This document shows, piece after piece, positions 1 to 10,825 of a stretch of 42,166 nt of DNA. The position numbers and the translations under genes were made by a program. The notes below the pieces were generated by a model that was not told the origin of the DNA, did no database searches, and saw nothing but the letters and a program-made list of their open reading frames with translations. Origin of the DNA: Phoronis australis (lineage: Eukaryota > Phoronida > Phoronidae); the NCBI GenBank assembly GCA_002633005.1, contig NMRA01000019.1, positions 1,636,690 through 1,678,855 on the forward strand. Reading direction: 5' to 3'. Within the stretch, counting starts at the first letter, position 1. Each line of letters begins with the position of its first letter.

Positions 1-2520
1 CATATTAAGAAATTATACAGAAATAAGCAATAATTATCTGTGGTAAATCGCAATATACAGCGTGATGAAGTGATCATCAAGAGCAATAACGGATGAGCGC
101 AAATGCGTGATGCTTGTTGAGCATTCCGCTGCATGAAAACACTTGAGGTCGTGTATTGAGTGTTGTATTCTGATTGTTATGCAATTTTACTGTAAATTTC
201 AAATTTCGTGCTTGTTTTTGTGCAAAATGTACTGTATAAAAAGTCTCATATCTAAATTTAGAAATTATGCTTCCGCGATATCACTTAACGTTTGATTTTA
301 CCACGCCGTCATTAATTCAACATAAAGTTTTAGGCTGGTGTAATGTCACGCACTTCGTATTTGTAGGTTGATTCGATTTTATTTCCTTTCAATAGTTGAA
401 CAAAAGTTTATAAACCGATGTCAAGACCTGAGTTGCCAGTGGTGAACGAACTGCGAACAGTAAAATGTTTGTTTGGCCAAAGTTCACCCGTTAAGTCATA
501 AAATGGTAATTGCCGACCAAGGACACGCTTAATCCGAATTGGTCGTCTACGCTAGGCGACCACTTAGCCGACCCAAGTGCCGACCACAGAGGCGACTCAG
601 TAGACGGCTCCTAGCCGACCGTTGTTGGTCGGCTGCTGGTCGGCTAGACGACCGGTCGACGGCCGGTCGTCGACCAATTTCCGACCGGTCGGCCAAAAAT
701 TCGTGATGTGTGCTGTATGCGTAGGCCTAACAAGTTTTGTTGAAATTTTAAACGCAATTTTTACAGTTGTTATCCACAGACAAACCAGGCTCGACATGTG
801 ACCTGACGCTTTGATGATACTGCTAATGATAACGGTAATAATTGAGACTGAGAATCACAACAGCACAGACGACGATTATGATGGCAATTATGACCGCAAC
901 TTTATTAAAGAGTGCTTCGCTAAATACATCCTATTGTCCATTTTTGATAAGCGTGCTATGAATAAAATAGAACCACATAGATTAACGTGTCGATCCACTC
1001 TGTCAACTCAAGATGCAGGTACATTTCTGGAATAACCTTAATTAACATGTGTGGCATTCAGTGGTTAACTGCTTCATCACTGCAACCAAACGTGAATCCA
1101 GTTTTGATTGTGCGAGTTTGTCTCATTATCTGCACCTGATCAATCGCTTTAGCGCTTCCTCTAGACCAACCTTTTAAGACAACTTATTGGCTCTGGATGG
1201 TGACTTCTGTCTATCAGACAATACAGCCCTGCATCTCGAAATTGTGCAACATCGCTCAAAAATTTCCGAGATATTGCTTGTATTAAGAGCAAATTCTGCA
1301 AGTATTCTGGCTTTCTTCGAGAAATGGTTGTAACTAAGGAACTCAACCGTAGTGTTAACAAAAATGGAGGTGGCAAATTGCAAGTATTTAGTCAAGTTAA
1401 AAAGTCTCCGTGTATACCGCAAAATACAATGTTCAACACCGACAACTTTAAAATTGAGCTTCCTCAAGAACACCCTTGAACATTCCAGGTGTGGCGAAGC
1501 AGTTTTTAAGAGGATCTTGCGTCTTTCACACGGCCATTCTTACGTAACACTCTGAAATTAACAAAAATGGGAAGAAATGAAAACTAGTCGAGGAACATTG
1601 CTCACACGAAATTGATTTTTTTCGTCTCTGCTATCATTAGAATGAAAACTATGAATGCCATTAAATGATGTTACTAATACTTACAATGAAGCGACGATTA
1701 TTGCATGTACATGTACCTAGCAGTCTTGAAAACAAAGTTACAAGCCTACAATATATTTGAAGCCTTAACAACGCCACTCGATACAAGATTGTACCTAGCG
1801 AGTATATTTAATAAAATTGGACACAATTAGAATGTTTTTAATTAACAGCATCTATTAACATAACCAGACACTTTTCAACAAAAAGTCCGTAGAGTAAGAT
1901 TTCTTCCACATATCATTTAATGGAAAGCTTCTATTTCGTTTACCAGGCTGTACGTGTAGACAGTGCATGGCTTAATTATTCAAGTAGCATTGTATTCATT
2001 TTTCTTGGAAATTGGCGCAAAGGAATCCAATACATGTTCATCCCTGTTCACAGCACAATAGCAAGCACTCTCCCTAGTTGTCACAGACGCTACCATTGCC
2101 CCACCAGATACTTGTAAACGTGGAGCAGATTAGTGTCACAGATCACGATTTCATAACAGGCTCAGCGGAGCCCAAATACAAAACGAAGACTCCCCACGTT
2201 TGAGACACAAAGTGGGAATAATTGCATATGAAATTTTAATAAGAATTAGGCATTGAAAAGGAGCTATTGAAACACGAGCTTGTGGGCGAAGATGTTTAAA
2301 CGTACGTTTGAATAGTTTCAATGATACATGCACAATTCCTCCGTAAAATGGATAAAATCCGTTAAATTTTGAAAAATAATCATTCGGAAACAGTCTTTGT
2401 GAGGTACTTGGCAATAAATTTAAAAAACAATCATTTTTCACAATTGTACAAGATAAAAGCTTGTCAAGACATTTGGGTACCGATGGCGGTGATTATTGCA
2501 TCGGATGAACAACCACTTTA
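1..2520. other. Gene-free AT-rich stretch
   Basis: I see no supported exon here. The short open frames (for example 811-1035 plus and 1174-1473 minus) have no recognisable domain, no good splice borders and no codon pattern that sets them apart from chance. The only structured part is the GC-rich cluster at 515-695, listed separately. Confidence 0.6.
515..695. repeat. GTCGGC/GCCGAC-rich short-motif cluster
   Basis: This stretch is crowded with the hexamer GTCGGC, its complement GCCGAC and relatives such as GACCGGTCG and GGCGACC, in both orientations. It can therefore fold on itself at many places (for example GACCGGTCGACGGCCGGTC near 650-668). The flanks are AT-rich. It looks like cryptic simple sequence or the core of a fold-back element; no gene is visible. 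Confidence 0.5.
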
Positions 2521-2559
2521 AGTCAATGTAGAGGTGGTGTTGGTTCAACTGTTTTAACA

Positions 2560-5500
2560 TCAACACTTAGACCGGGTGAATATTACACTTAGACCAGGTG
2601 AATATTCCATTACTTGCGCTTCAACATCCTCTATAAAAGCCGGAGTCTTGGTTATTTCCGTAGCTTCAACATACGGCTAGGACCCTGTAAAGGCCGTCTT
2701 GTTGTTCCCATTGCTACAGCGAGCTCCATTGTTGGCGGTCTTGTTGGTCCAAAGGGTTCATATTTCGCTCTTGGACCCATTGCTTGTTGTGATCTTGTTG
2801 GTCCACCAGCTCCAACTTGCGATCTTGGTCCTGCTGGAGGGGGTCCCGTTATTCCTATAGCTTCAGCATTCGCGACCAGGTCCAGAGCTGGCAGTCTCGT
2901 AGATTCCATAAATTCAACGCAACCACTTGGACCCTAAAGGGGGTCTTGTTGGTTCAGTAAATTTACGATTCGCTCTTGGTACCTGTGTTGGCCTTCTTGT
3001 TGTTCCTGTAACATCCTTAAACACATTTGGTCCCGGTGGAAGCGGTCTCGTTGGCCNCTTCATTATACGTACTGGGTCCCATTGCTGGAGGTGGGCTTGG
3101 CGGTCCTGCTGGTCCAACAGCTTTCAAAGTCTCACCAGATTCCTGTGGTGGCGATCTTATTGGTCCTTTAACTTCAGTATACGCACTTGGTGCTGGTGGA
3201 GGTGGTCTTGTTAGTCCATTTGATTCAACATACTCACTTAGTCCAGGTGGAGGCTTTCATTTTGGAACAATGGCTTCAAAATTCGAACTTGATCCCGTTG
3301 TTGACGGTCTTGTTGGTCCAAAGGGTTCATATTTCGCTCTTGGACCCATTGCTTGTTGTGGTCTTGTTGGTCCACCAGCTCCAACTTGCGATCTTGGTCC
3401 TGCTGGAGGGGGTCCCGTTATTCCTATAGCTTCAGCATTCGCGACCAGGTCCAGAGCTGGCAGTCTCGTAGATTCCATAAATTCAACGCAACCACTTGGA
3501 CCCTAAAGGGGGTCTTGTTGGTTCAGTAAATTTACGATTCGCTCTTGGTACCTGTGTTGGCCTTCTTGTTGTTCCTGTAACATCCTTAAACACATTTGGT
3601 CCCGGTGGAAGCGGTCTCGTTGGCCGCATAGATCCAGCAATCGCATTTGGCTCTGATGGTTGTGGTCGTGTTATACCTATGGGTTCACAAGTCATTCTTG
3701 GTAACGACGGCAACGTTTTTTTGTTCCAATGGGTTCGAAGTTTGCTCTTTGACCCATTTTTGGTGGCGGTCTTTTTGGTCCCTCAGCTCCAAAATGTGAT
3801 TTTGGTCCCGGTGGAGGCGGCCTTTTTGTACCTATAGCTTCAGCATTTGCGACTGGTTCCACAACAAGGGGTTTCGTAGGTCCCAGAAAGTCAACGTAGG
3901 CACTTGGACCCGGTGGAGGCGGTTTTGTTTTTCCAGTGGATTCACGATTCGCTCTTGGTACCAGCTGTAATGGTCTAGTTGGTCCTTTTATGTTCAGTAT
4001 ACTCACTTGGTGCCAGATGAGGAAGCCTTGTTGGCTGTATAGATCCAACACACGCACTTGGTCCCAGTGGAGGCGCTTTTTGTTATACTGATCAGTCCAT
4101 TATTTGTTATTGGTGCCGGTGGTAGCGGTTTTGTTAGTACAATAGGGTTCCAATTCGCTTTTCGTCCCAGAACTTTCTGATTTGTTTGTCCTACAGTTCC
4201 GATATGCGATCTTGGTCCCGGTGCAGCCAGCTTCCCTTTGGTGAAGGTCTTTTTCGTACAATAACTTCAACAGATGCCCTTGATCCAGGTAGTGGAAGTC
4301 TTGGTGGTCTCATAGATTCAGCATATTCTCTTGCTCTCCGTCGCGACTGTATTTTTGATCCCATAGCTTCTACATTGCTATTTAATCCCATTGAATGAAG
4401 TCTGGTAGGTCCCATATGTTCAACATACGAACTTGGTCCCAGGGATGGCTCATTTGCTGATGCCGTAGCATCATCGTACTCAATTGTTGCCTTTGGTGGC
4501 GGTCTTGTTCGTTCCATAACTTCAACATACGCACTTGATTTCTGTGGAGGCGATCTTGGTGGCACCATGGCTTGAACATACGAACTTTGTCCAGGTGGGA
4601 GCGATGGTGGTGAAGGCCTTGTTTCTCCCATGGCATCGTCATATTTTCGTGTTCCCGTTTGAGGCCTTATTGTTCGTACCAAATTTTCAAAGTGCTCAAT
4701 TGGTCGTAGTGGTGGATCCAAAATTTCAACTCCTGCATATGGTCCCGGTTGTTGCGATCTTGTTTCTCCCTTGGTTACATTATAGGCACCTTTTCCTGGT
4801 GGAGGCGGTCTTTTTGACCTCGTAGTTTTAAGGTACTCAATTGGCCCCTTTGGTGGAGGTCTTTTTTGTCCCGAAATTGCAGCATACGCGCTTAAACGCG
4901 GTGGGTGTGATCCTCTTGGTCCCAAAGCGTCAACAAGCAAAGTTGGTCTTGGTGGTGCCGGCGGTGGCTGTAGAGGCATTGCTTTTTTCATTTTTTCATG
5001 ATTTTTGCGTGGTCTCGTTCGAAGTTCTCTTCTTGATCCTGTAACTTTAATATGCTCACGCCGCCACGTCGCCCTTGTTTGTCCCATGCTTCAAAACAGG
5101 AAGTTGGGCTCGGTAGTGGCGGCGGTGGTGGTGGAGCTACTGTTGTTCCCATGTTTTCAAGATATTTATGTGGTCCAATTTGGAAGCCACGTACTTGGTT
5201 CCATAGCATCAATATACTCACGTGGTCCCGCCGATCGCGGTCTTCTTCGTCCCATGGCTTCAACATATTCAGTTCGTCCAGGTGGCCCCATTGCTACATC
5301 ATTCATAGTTGTTTTGTGTGGAAACGTTTTTGTTGGTATCGTTTGCTCAACGTCCTCATTTGGTCCCGGTAGTGGCGGTCTTGTCCGTCCCAGCACCGCA
5401 TCACTCCAACTTGGTCCCAAAGGTAACCGGCCTGTTAGTCTCAATGATTCGACATGTGGCCATGGTGACGGTTTTGTAAATCTGAAACCTTCAGGATGCA

Positions 5501-6220
5501 CACTACTTGTTATCACCTTTGGCGTTCTTGTTGGTCTCATAAGTTCAACATACGGACGTGGACCCGCTGGATTTGACCTTCTTGGTCCCAGAGCTTCAAC
5601 GTGCCCACATGGTTTCGTGAATGTTGTTTTTGTTGGTTCCATAACTTCAATAAACGAACGTGTTACCGTAGCTGGCGATAGTTGTGGCGGTTTTATTTGT
5701 CTCATTCCTCCACCATACACACTGGAACCCGCGTTAGGCGGTCTTGTTAGTCCCATGGCTTCAGCATATGAGCTTCGTCCCTGTGATGGCGTTCTTGTTG
5801 GTCTTATAGCTTTAACATACGGCCTTGGTCCCGATGATCCCTGTCTTGCTTGTCTCAAAGCTTAAAATATGCATATGGTTCCTCAACATCCGCTATTTGT
5901 TCCTTTGGTGGCGGTCGTCTTGGTTCAACCGCTTCAGCATTCACTGATGGTGTCGGTAGTGGCACTATGTTATTTTCCATGGCCTTATTATATGCACTTG
6001 GTGCCGCTATTGCCGGTCTTCCTGATCTCATAGCATCAACACTGACACTTCGTCTCGCTGGTGACGTTTTTTTTGGCCCCAAACCTTCATCTTGATCTCT
6101 TATAGTCGGTTTCGGAAGTCTTATCTCTTCCGTGCCTTGAACTTGACTATACGGCCACAGGGACCGTAATTGTTCTCTCTGTATGTGTCTGCACGATTTT
6201 AAGATGACTTCTGGATCCAT
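2560..6220 (-). pseudogene. Proline-rich tandem-repeat protein gene, frame-broken
   Basis: Reading from an ATG at 6220, the minus strand encodes a unique N-terminal stretch of about 55 residues (beginning MDPEVILK). About 40-45 degenerate units of 24-26 residues follow, close to GPxxYVEAMGPTRPPPP. The open blocks lie in changing frames: 6220-5855, 5858-5166, 5266-4988, 5087-4191 (298 codons), 4057-3692, 3713-3483, 3478-3257, 3117-2914 and 2909-2652. The unit can be followed to a stop at 2560-2562. The plus strand is also partly open and reads GGLVGPMASTYALGP-like, but it has more stops across 4191-5087, so I take minus as coding. The frame breaks mean either a decaying gene or consensus errors in a hard repeat; an N and a perfect 321-bp duplication inside the array favour some assembly error. 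I do not recognise the protein. No signal peptide, membrane segment or cysteine pattern is visible; it is basic and proline-rich, probably disordered. Confidence 0.55.
2736..3625. repeat. Exact 321-bp direct duplication ending at an N
   Basis: Bases 2736-3056 are repeated at 3305-3625 (offset 569) with only one difference that I noticed, an A/G near 2791/3360. The first copy stops exactly at the single N at 3057. The rest of the array diverges between units, so near-identity over 321 bp is out of character. It most likely marks two overlapping contigs or haplotypes joined without merging. Confidence 0.75.
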
Positions 6221-6232
6221 CTAATGAATCTG

Positions 6233-6484
6233 TAGATGTAGTTTGAACTCGAAATTTCGAGTTTTTACTCGAGTTTGTAGCACGAATATAAGGGTCTTCA
6301 AGGGCAAACTTGAACTAGAAACTCCTATGAATAAACTATAATGTATTCGAGCACAGACTGATAGCCAATTATCTTAAGTTCGCACAAAAGGAGCAGAGAA
6401 ATTGCAAAAAATAGTTTCAACTTCGTTTTGAGTACAAGATTTGAGACCGGGCCCAGGTTTCTGAAGCATAGCTTAAAATTCTAG
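6233..6484. other. Spacer, no gene seen
   Basis: This is AT-rich sequence between the ATG of the proline-rich array and the poly(A) signal of the exon at 6544-6731. A short CTCGAG-containing inverted motif lies near 6250-6285. No exon or clear promoter is visible. Confidence 0.5.
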
Positions 6485-6494
6485 CGTTTTATTT
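6485..6494 (-). promoter_or_regulatory. Poly(A) signal AATAAA (minus strand)
   Basis: The plus sequence GTTTTATTTG reads CAAATAAAAC on the minus strand, shortly after the TGA of the candidate last exon at 6544. It supports that exon but is not proof in AT-rich DNA. Confidence 0.35.
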
Positions 6495-6543
6495 GAAATG
6501 CAAAAAGCGTCTCCATGTGTCAGCAGCTTTAATTCAACGAACC

Positions 6544-6731
6544 TCAAAAAATAAAACTATTGAAAAACACCACTGATGATCGTGGATTCTTTGCTTTTCT
6601 GATCTTTGTCTTGCTATTTTTGTAGCATGGTCTGAGGTACTTGGCATCTAAGACAACGTGGTCGTTATCCTTGATATCTGTTTGCATATTCAGGTCCGGA
6701 GACTGTGCTGCTGCTGGTGATGCAAGTACAC
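6544..6731 (-). CDS. Possible terminal coding exon of an unidentified gene
   Basis: On the minus strand a strong acceptor (a run of T, then CAG, at 6740-6732) opens a phase-1 frame of 62 complete codons. It begins VLASPAAAQSPDL, contains a basic stretch NSKTKIRKAKNPRSS and ends with TGA at 6544-6546. A canonical AATAAA lies about 55 bases downstream (complement of TTTATT near 6487-6492). Acceptor, frame, stop and poly(A) signal in the right order fit a last exon. I found no convincing upstream exon with a phase-1 donor between 6750 and 11900, and the protein piece has no domain I know. It could be chance. Confidence 0.3.
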
Positions 6732-6744
6732 CTGAAAAAAATAC

Positions 6745-7050
6745 GCGAACTGTTAACAAGACCGGTGTGTTAGCATGAAATTTCTTCAAACAGACTTATC
6801 AGGCCTTGACAAACCACTAGCCTATCACATTAAAATCCCGTCTGACATGTCGCCGGAACATGTACTGGTTGTTTTTGGATGAATTAGCGCAATTTATTGC
6901 ACTACAAAATGCGCCCTTCCCATTGTTCTGTGCTTCTTCTTTGGCAGTTGGGTATGGACCACTTGGCGGCGCTGGGAGTAGCGATAACAGCGAACTCAGA
7001 AGTGAACTCTCTTATTGTACTACACGTCAAAATTAAGCGCTTCTTAGAAA
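6745..7050. other. Spacer, no gene seen
   Basis: This is unstructured sequence between the candidate exon and the SINE. The 94-residue plus frame at 6897-7181 runs into the inverted SINE and has no domain. Confidence 0.5.
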
Positions 7051-7051
7051 C

Positions 7052-7275
7052 ATTGCATTGCGTTCTTAGTCACCTTGTACAAGGCGTGCGCAGGTCGCTA
7101 AGACAGGCCCATTCCACTGCTTACTTGGACCTAATTTTATGCTTCATTATTTATAAAATTAAAAACGAGTTCAATAGCTAGATACCCAACTCAAGGGTCC
7201 AACACTGTATCCAGTGGGTCTCAAACTCACGACCTTGAGTAAAGGAAGAGAATACCTAACCCACTTACTTAAGTT
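7052..7275 (-). mobile_element. tRNA-derived SINE, minus orientation
   Basis: The reverse complement aligns by eye along its length with the element at 38069-38335. They share TTTACTC(A/G)AGGTCGTG, then a B-box-like GTGAGTTTGAGACCC, CCCTTGAG, TCTAGCT, a central AT-rich part, AATGGGCC, GACCTGCGCACG, GTACAAGGTG and a GCAATGCAATG end. The plus copy has the better B box, so this is an older, diverged copy. The shared 3' segment shows a real family rather than two unrelated tRNA fragments. Confidence 0.65.
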
Positions 7276-7279
7276 AGTG

Positions 7280-8950
7280 ATGACCAGAAGCAGTTTTGTA
7301 AGAAATGGCAGTAAGGTTTTGAATTTTTATTGGAATTGATACATAAAGCTGATGCCTTTCTGATTAACGTTTAAATCTACCCACAGCATACAGTTCGCAC
7401 TCTTGTAATGAATATCATTGGGCGTAAGGAATGACTAGCTTTTCACTCGTTGTTTAATCTCAAAGATGTTCTTTTATTATACAATCTACCAGTGTGCATT
7501 AATGCAATTTTTTTTCTGTTTACGTACGACTTTACCGATATACTGGAAAATATCGCCATCAGATGTGGAGGTAAGTGCAATATGTTCTTCACTTCTGTAT
7601 TGTTTAGGGCCGTTTGGTTGTAAAGGTGAGTGGAAAAAATAACAAAATTTGTGACTTAATGGTTTACAGTGATGACTGTTGTACTGATTTGTCATCTAGA
7701 CAAACATCCGATTTTAAGTTCGTTCTCTTGTTGTTTCTTGCAGTCGAGTAGAGGGTGATTTTGTTAATTGGTAAATCAAACACATACTGTACAGGAAGCA
7801 AGAACTAGGGACTCAATGCGATTTGGTGGTACATGTACTTATATCAATGCTTGCAACACGAGTGGATGTTGAACTAAACATGACTGCGAAAGTTCAATGG
7901 CCCAATCCATAGACCTACATGTATTTTGGTGGTGTGGGAAAACGAACGTGAGCGGAAATCATGTATTAAAGGGGTAAACCTAAAAAGGGAAGACAACCGT
8001 TTTTAGGGTTATTTTAGTCAAAACATGTTTTTTTCTGTTATCCAAGACAAATGTTGAAAAAGAATTAATTTATATGGGTTCTAAATAATTGTCCACGCGT
8101 CACTTCGGCTGTAACGTCCGAGGCCCTGGATCATTTGCCGCCGTTGCTCTCATGCACTTTGATCTGTGTGTGACGAGTGCGAGGAAAACGTTTGTAACAT
8201 CAGTCAATTTAAGAAATTACGCAGAGATAATGACAAATCCTCAGGATTCTGAAAAGGTGATACATGTAATTACTGCACCTTCTAGAACTGGGTTTTTGAA
8301 ACAAGAGGCGTTGCAAGCTCAAGTCACTGCAGTAGTTGTTACTGATAGCAAAGAAACTGGCTTCAACCTTGCATCAGCGCAATCTCCGCCATGGCCAATA
8401 ATTAAGCAGTACAAGGTAGAGTTCGATAACGCTAAGACCAAGCTAAGATCTTGCTAGAAAAGCAAGACTTAGCGAGAACTTGCCGTGTGATTTCAAAAAG
8501 AGTATGTGATTTTGGCTAGATGTTTCTCGCGATGAGACGGCAACTGAACTCTACCCAGCGACATCATGCACTTGCCTTGGTTTCAGCCTATAGCATACCA
8601 TGAGCAACCTGCGGCGATGGTGAATTATGGCAGTGACGACACGCCCAGTTCATCGTCAAGTGAAGACAGTGACTCAACCAGGTCTAAGTTTGAGGATTTG
8701 CATTATAGTCCCAGGAAATTTTTATCCTCGACACCTTGTTCACTCGACTCAAACGCTAATGCAAGTGCATATTACCTAGCCGTAAAAAAATCATCACCAA
8801 TTCCGCTGTTAACGGGTCTGAGTCTCAAACCGCAGTGCCCCCTACTCCAGCCATTTCAGATCAAATGATTGCTTAAGCCAAATCGAAGGCTAAACATGCA
8901 ATCCACAAATGTTCACATTGAACCGTTGCTTACGCAAGAATGTAGGAGAA
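7280..8950. other. No supported gene; two weak plus-strand frames
   Basis: The frame at 8089-8457 has no proper ATG at its first codon; its first ATG is inside. The frame at 8566-8868 starts with ATG and carries a serine/acidic run (DDTPSSSSSEDSDSTRS). They are in the same orientation and 110 bases apart, but I can name no domain and see no convincing splice pair joining them. They could be a decayed transposon gene or an exon pair of an unknown gene. Confidence 0.3.
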
Positions 8951-8951
8951 C

Positions 8952-9109
8952 CAGGGGCGGATCCAGGATTTTGAGTTGGAGGGGCAGGAATGATTATTTG
9001 CCAGGATTTTGCCCATCACACATTCGCACCCCCGAACTGCCAAAGGGAATCTAGGAAAATTTTAGGGGGTGCCATGGCCGCTTTGGTCCCCCTATAAATT
9101 CACCACTGG
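8952..9109 (+). mobile_element. hAT-like MITE (CAGGGGCGGATCCAGGATTT family)
   Basis: The element begins CAGGGGCGGATCCAGGATTT and ends in ...TTCACCACTGG, so its ends are roughly inverted (CAG-G/T-GGCG style). It includes a G-rich core TTTTAGGGGGTGCC. Its first 100 bases match the copy at 16074-16170 (GCCCATCACACATTCGCACC against GCCCGTCAGACATTCGCACC). No coding capacity is present. The CAG...CTG ends resemble hAT elements; I could not identify a clean 8-bp target duplication. Confidence 0.55.
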
Positions 9110-9795
9110 GAACTCTCCGGGCCACACGCGTATTAAATTGCAGCCCAGGGACATAAATCTAATTCCAAAATACAGTATAACCAGAAAATAGTGTTCCGAA
9201 TAAAACTAACCTTAAAAACTGTTGTCTTTCCTTATAAAAGGCAGTTTCTTAGCGCTTGGTTCAATGTCCGTTGTTGACCCTTTCACCTAATGCTAAAAGT
9301 ATACCTTGCAGCGCGGTGTGAATTGTCCAATGCTGAAGGATGGATTACACATCGAGATTCTATTCTCTATGTATTCACCCAAAATCCTGCAATATCCGAC
9401 AAGCACTTTTGCAGCCTCTTTTTCGCTCCCCTGGAGTTCTACATTTTATTTGTTGTTGTTGTTGTCATTGCAAGTTATTGCAGCTTCATTACTCTAAATA
9501 TCCATCCTGTGCTGTTCCGTGTGCTGCAACCGCAAAAATACAAACAAAATAACGAAAATCTTTAGGCCTACATAAATGAGCGCGAGCATGAGTTGCGGTG
9601 ATGTTAAATTTTATTTCTTCGTTACTTGTAGTTGCTCGACTCAACTGTAGCATACAAAAAACGTTCTATTTAACATTGCCTATATACTTACTCAAAGGAA
9701 CGTCAAACTACATGGATCTACGGTAATTAAAAAGGTACTTAGAAAACACGTTAGAACGTTGAAGTTCGGACTATGTAACAAACTAGAGTGTAAGT
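9110..9795. other. No gene seen
   Basis: The three overlapping plus frames around 9290-9565 occupy one T- and GTT-rich patch. They are mutually exclusive and have no domain or splice support. The rest is ordinary AT-rich spacer. Confidence 0.5.
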
Positions 9796-9802
9796 ACATT
9801 GG

Positions 9803-10085
9803 CGAATTTAGGGGGGGGGGCTAGTGGACCCCGCCCTCCCCCCTTGGCTGCCGTAAGCAAAAATAAAACAGCAGCAGCCTGAACCGCGAGGAAATATTGA
9901 GTAAGCAAGTAGGACGAGGAGAAAGGGGTGCCCAAGATCGCGGCGTTCCCGTTAGTCCATCGGTAGATTTTCCGAACAGAAGGTCCACATACCCGGCTCA
10001 CGCATCTTCTGGCTGCGCTGCATATACAATCGCACTTTGCCCGATTCCCCGAGACAACATGTTGGGTCCCACCGTATGGTATCTT
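9803..10085 (+). repeat. G-rich dispersed repeat, copy A
   Basis: It starts GGCGAATTTAGGGGGGGGGG, continues through GGCTGCCGTAAGCAAAAATAAAACAGCAGCAGC and GGAAATATTGAG, and ends near CGATTCCCCGAGACAACATGT. Both the start and the CGATTCCCCGAGACAA..ATGT end recur in the copy at 37105-37420, which defines a family about 280-320 bp long. It has no coding capacity and sits immediately before copy B. Confidence 0.55.
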
Positions 10086-10088
10086 GCA

Positions 10089-10630
10089 CAGGCGAATTTA
10101 GGGGGGGAGGCTCGGGCCCCCACCCCCTTTGACTGCCGCAAAAAATGAAACATCAAGAGCGTAGGGAAATGTTGAGTTTATTAATTAACCCCGCTAATTA
10201 AAATCTTACGGCTGAAACAAGATTTAAATGTGTGCAGTTTTAGTGTTTGGGGGGCTCAGATCCAATTTCAAGTCTCAAATTCGGAACACGGCGCAATCGT
10301 AACGGAACTATGGCTAAGTATAGGCTCTCCGACGCGATATCTCAGGCGACCGGCAGTGNTGACACTGCGCCAGAACAAAGAGCGTAGGGAAATGTTGAGT
10401 TTATTAATTAACCCCGCTAATTAAAATCTTACGGCTGAAACAAGATTTAAATGTGTGCAGTTTTAGTGTTTGGGGGGCTCAGATCCAATTTCAAGTCTCA
10501 AATTCGGAACACGGCGCAATCGTAACGGAACTATGGCTAAGTATAGGCTCTCCGACGCGATATCTCAGGCGACCGGCAGTGGCGCTGGGCACTACGACTC
10601 CGTTTCCGTCGTCTGCTCCGCTGGGGAATG
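10089..10630 (+). repeat. G-rich dispersed repeat, copy B, with internal duplication
   Basis: It starts AGGCGAATTTAGGGGGGG like copy A and shares the GGAAATGTTGAG segment. It then continues with a longer body (AACCCCGCTAATTAAAATCTTACGG, GGCTCAGATCCAATTTC, GGCGACCGGCAGTG). The same body is found inverted at 10826-11146. It appears twice here only because 10156-10358 is repeated exactly at 10379-10581 around the N at 10359. Confidence 0.55.
10156..10581. repeat. Exact 203-bp direct duplication ending at an N
   Basis: Bases 10156-10358 recur without change at 10379-10581 (offset 223), and copy one stops exactly at the single N at 10359. This is the same signature as at 3057, so it is probably an unmerged contig join rather than a biological tandem duplication. 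Confidence 0.8.
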
Positions 10631-10825
10631 AAGAAAATTACTTCATTTTTTAATAAAAATGGAATGTTGGTGATGATGAAAAAACAGAAGCTGCTGGTAA
10701 GATGTCAACTTCAATCGAAGCCATAGTGAATCACTCAGAATCTCATAATTTTCTCTTTGTCAAACCTGAACTCAAGACGATTTCCTAAGGACCTAAGCAA
10801 TCGCGTAATTATTGCCAACACAGTG

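Noticed and set aside
5005-5865. 286-codon plus-strand ORF over the proline-rich array
   Set aside because: It is the complement of the minus-strand repeat, whose open blocks are longer and which has a clear ATG-led unique N-terminus. I keep the strand question open in the findings.
10156-10581. Recent tandem duplication of the G-rich repeat
   Set aside because: The copy boundary coincides with an N, so an assembly overlap is the simpler explanation.
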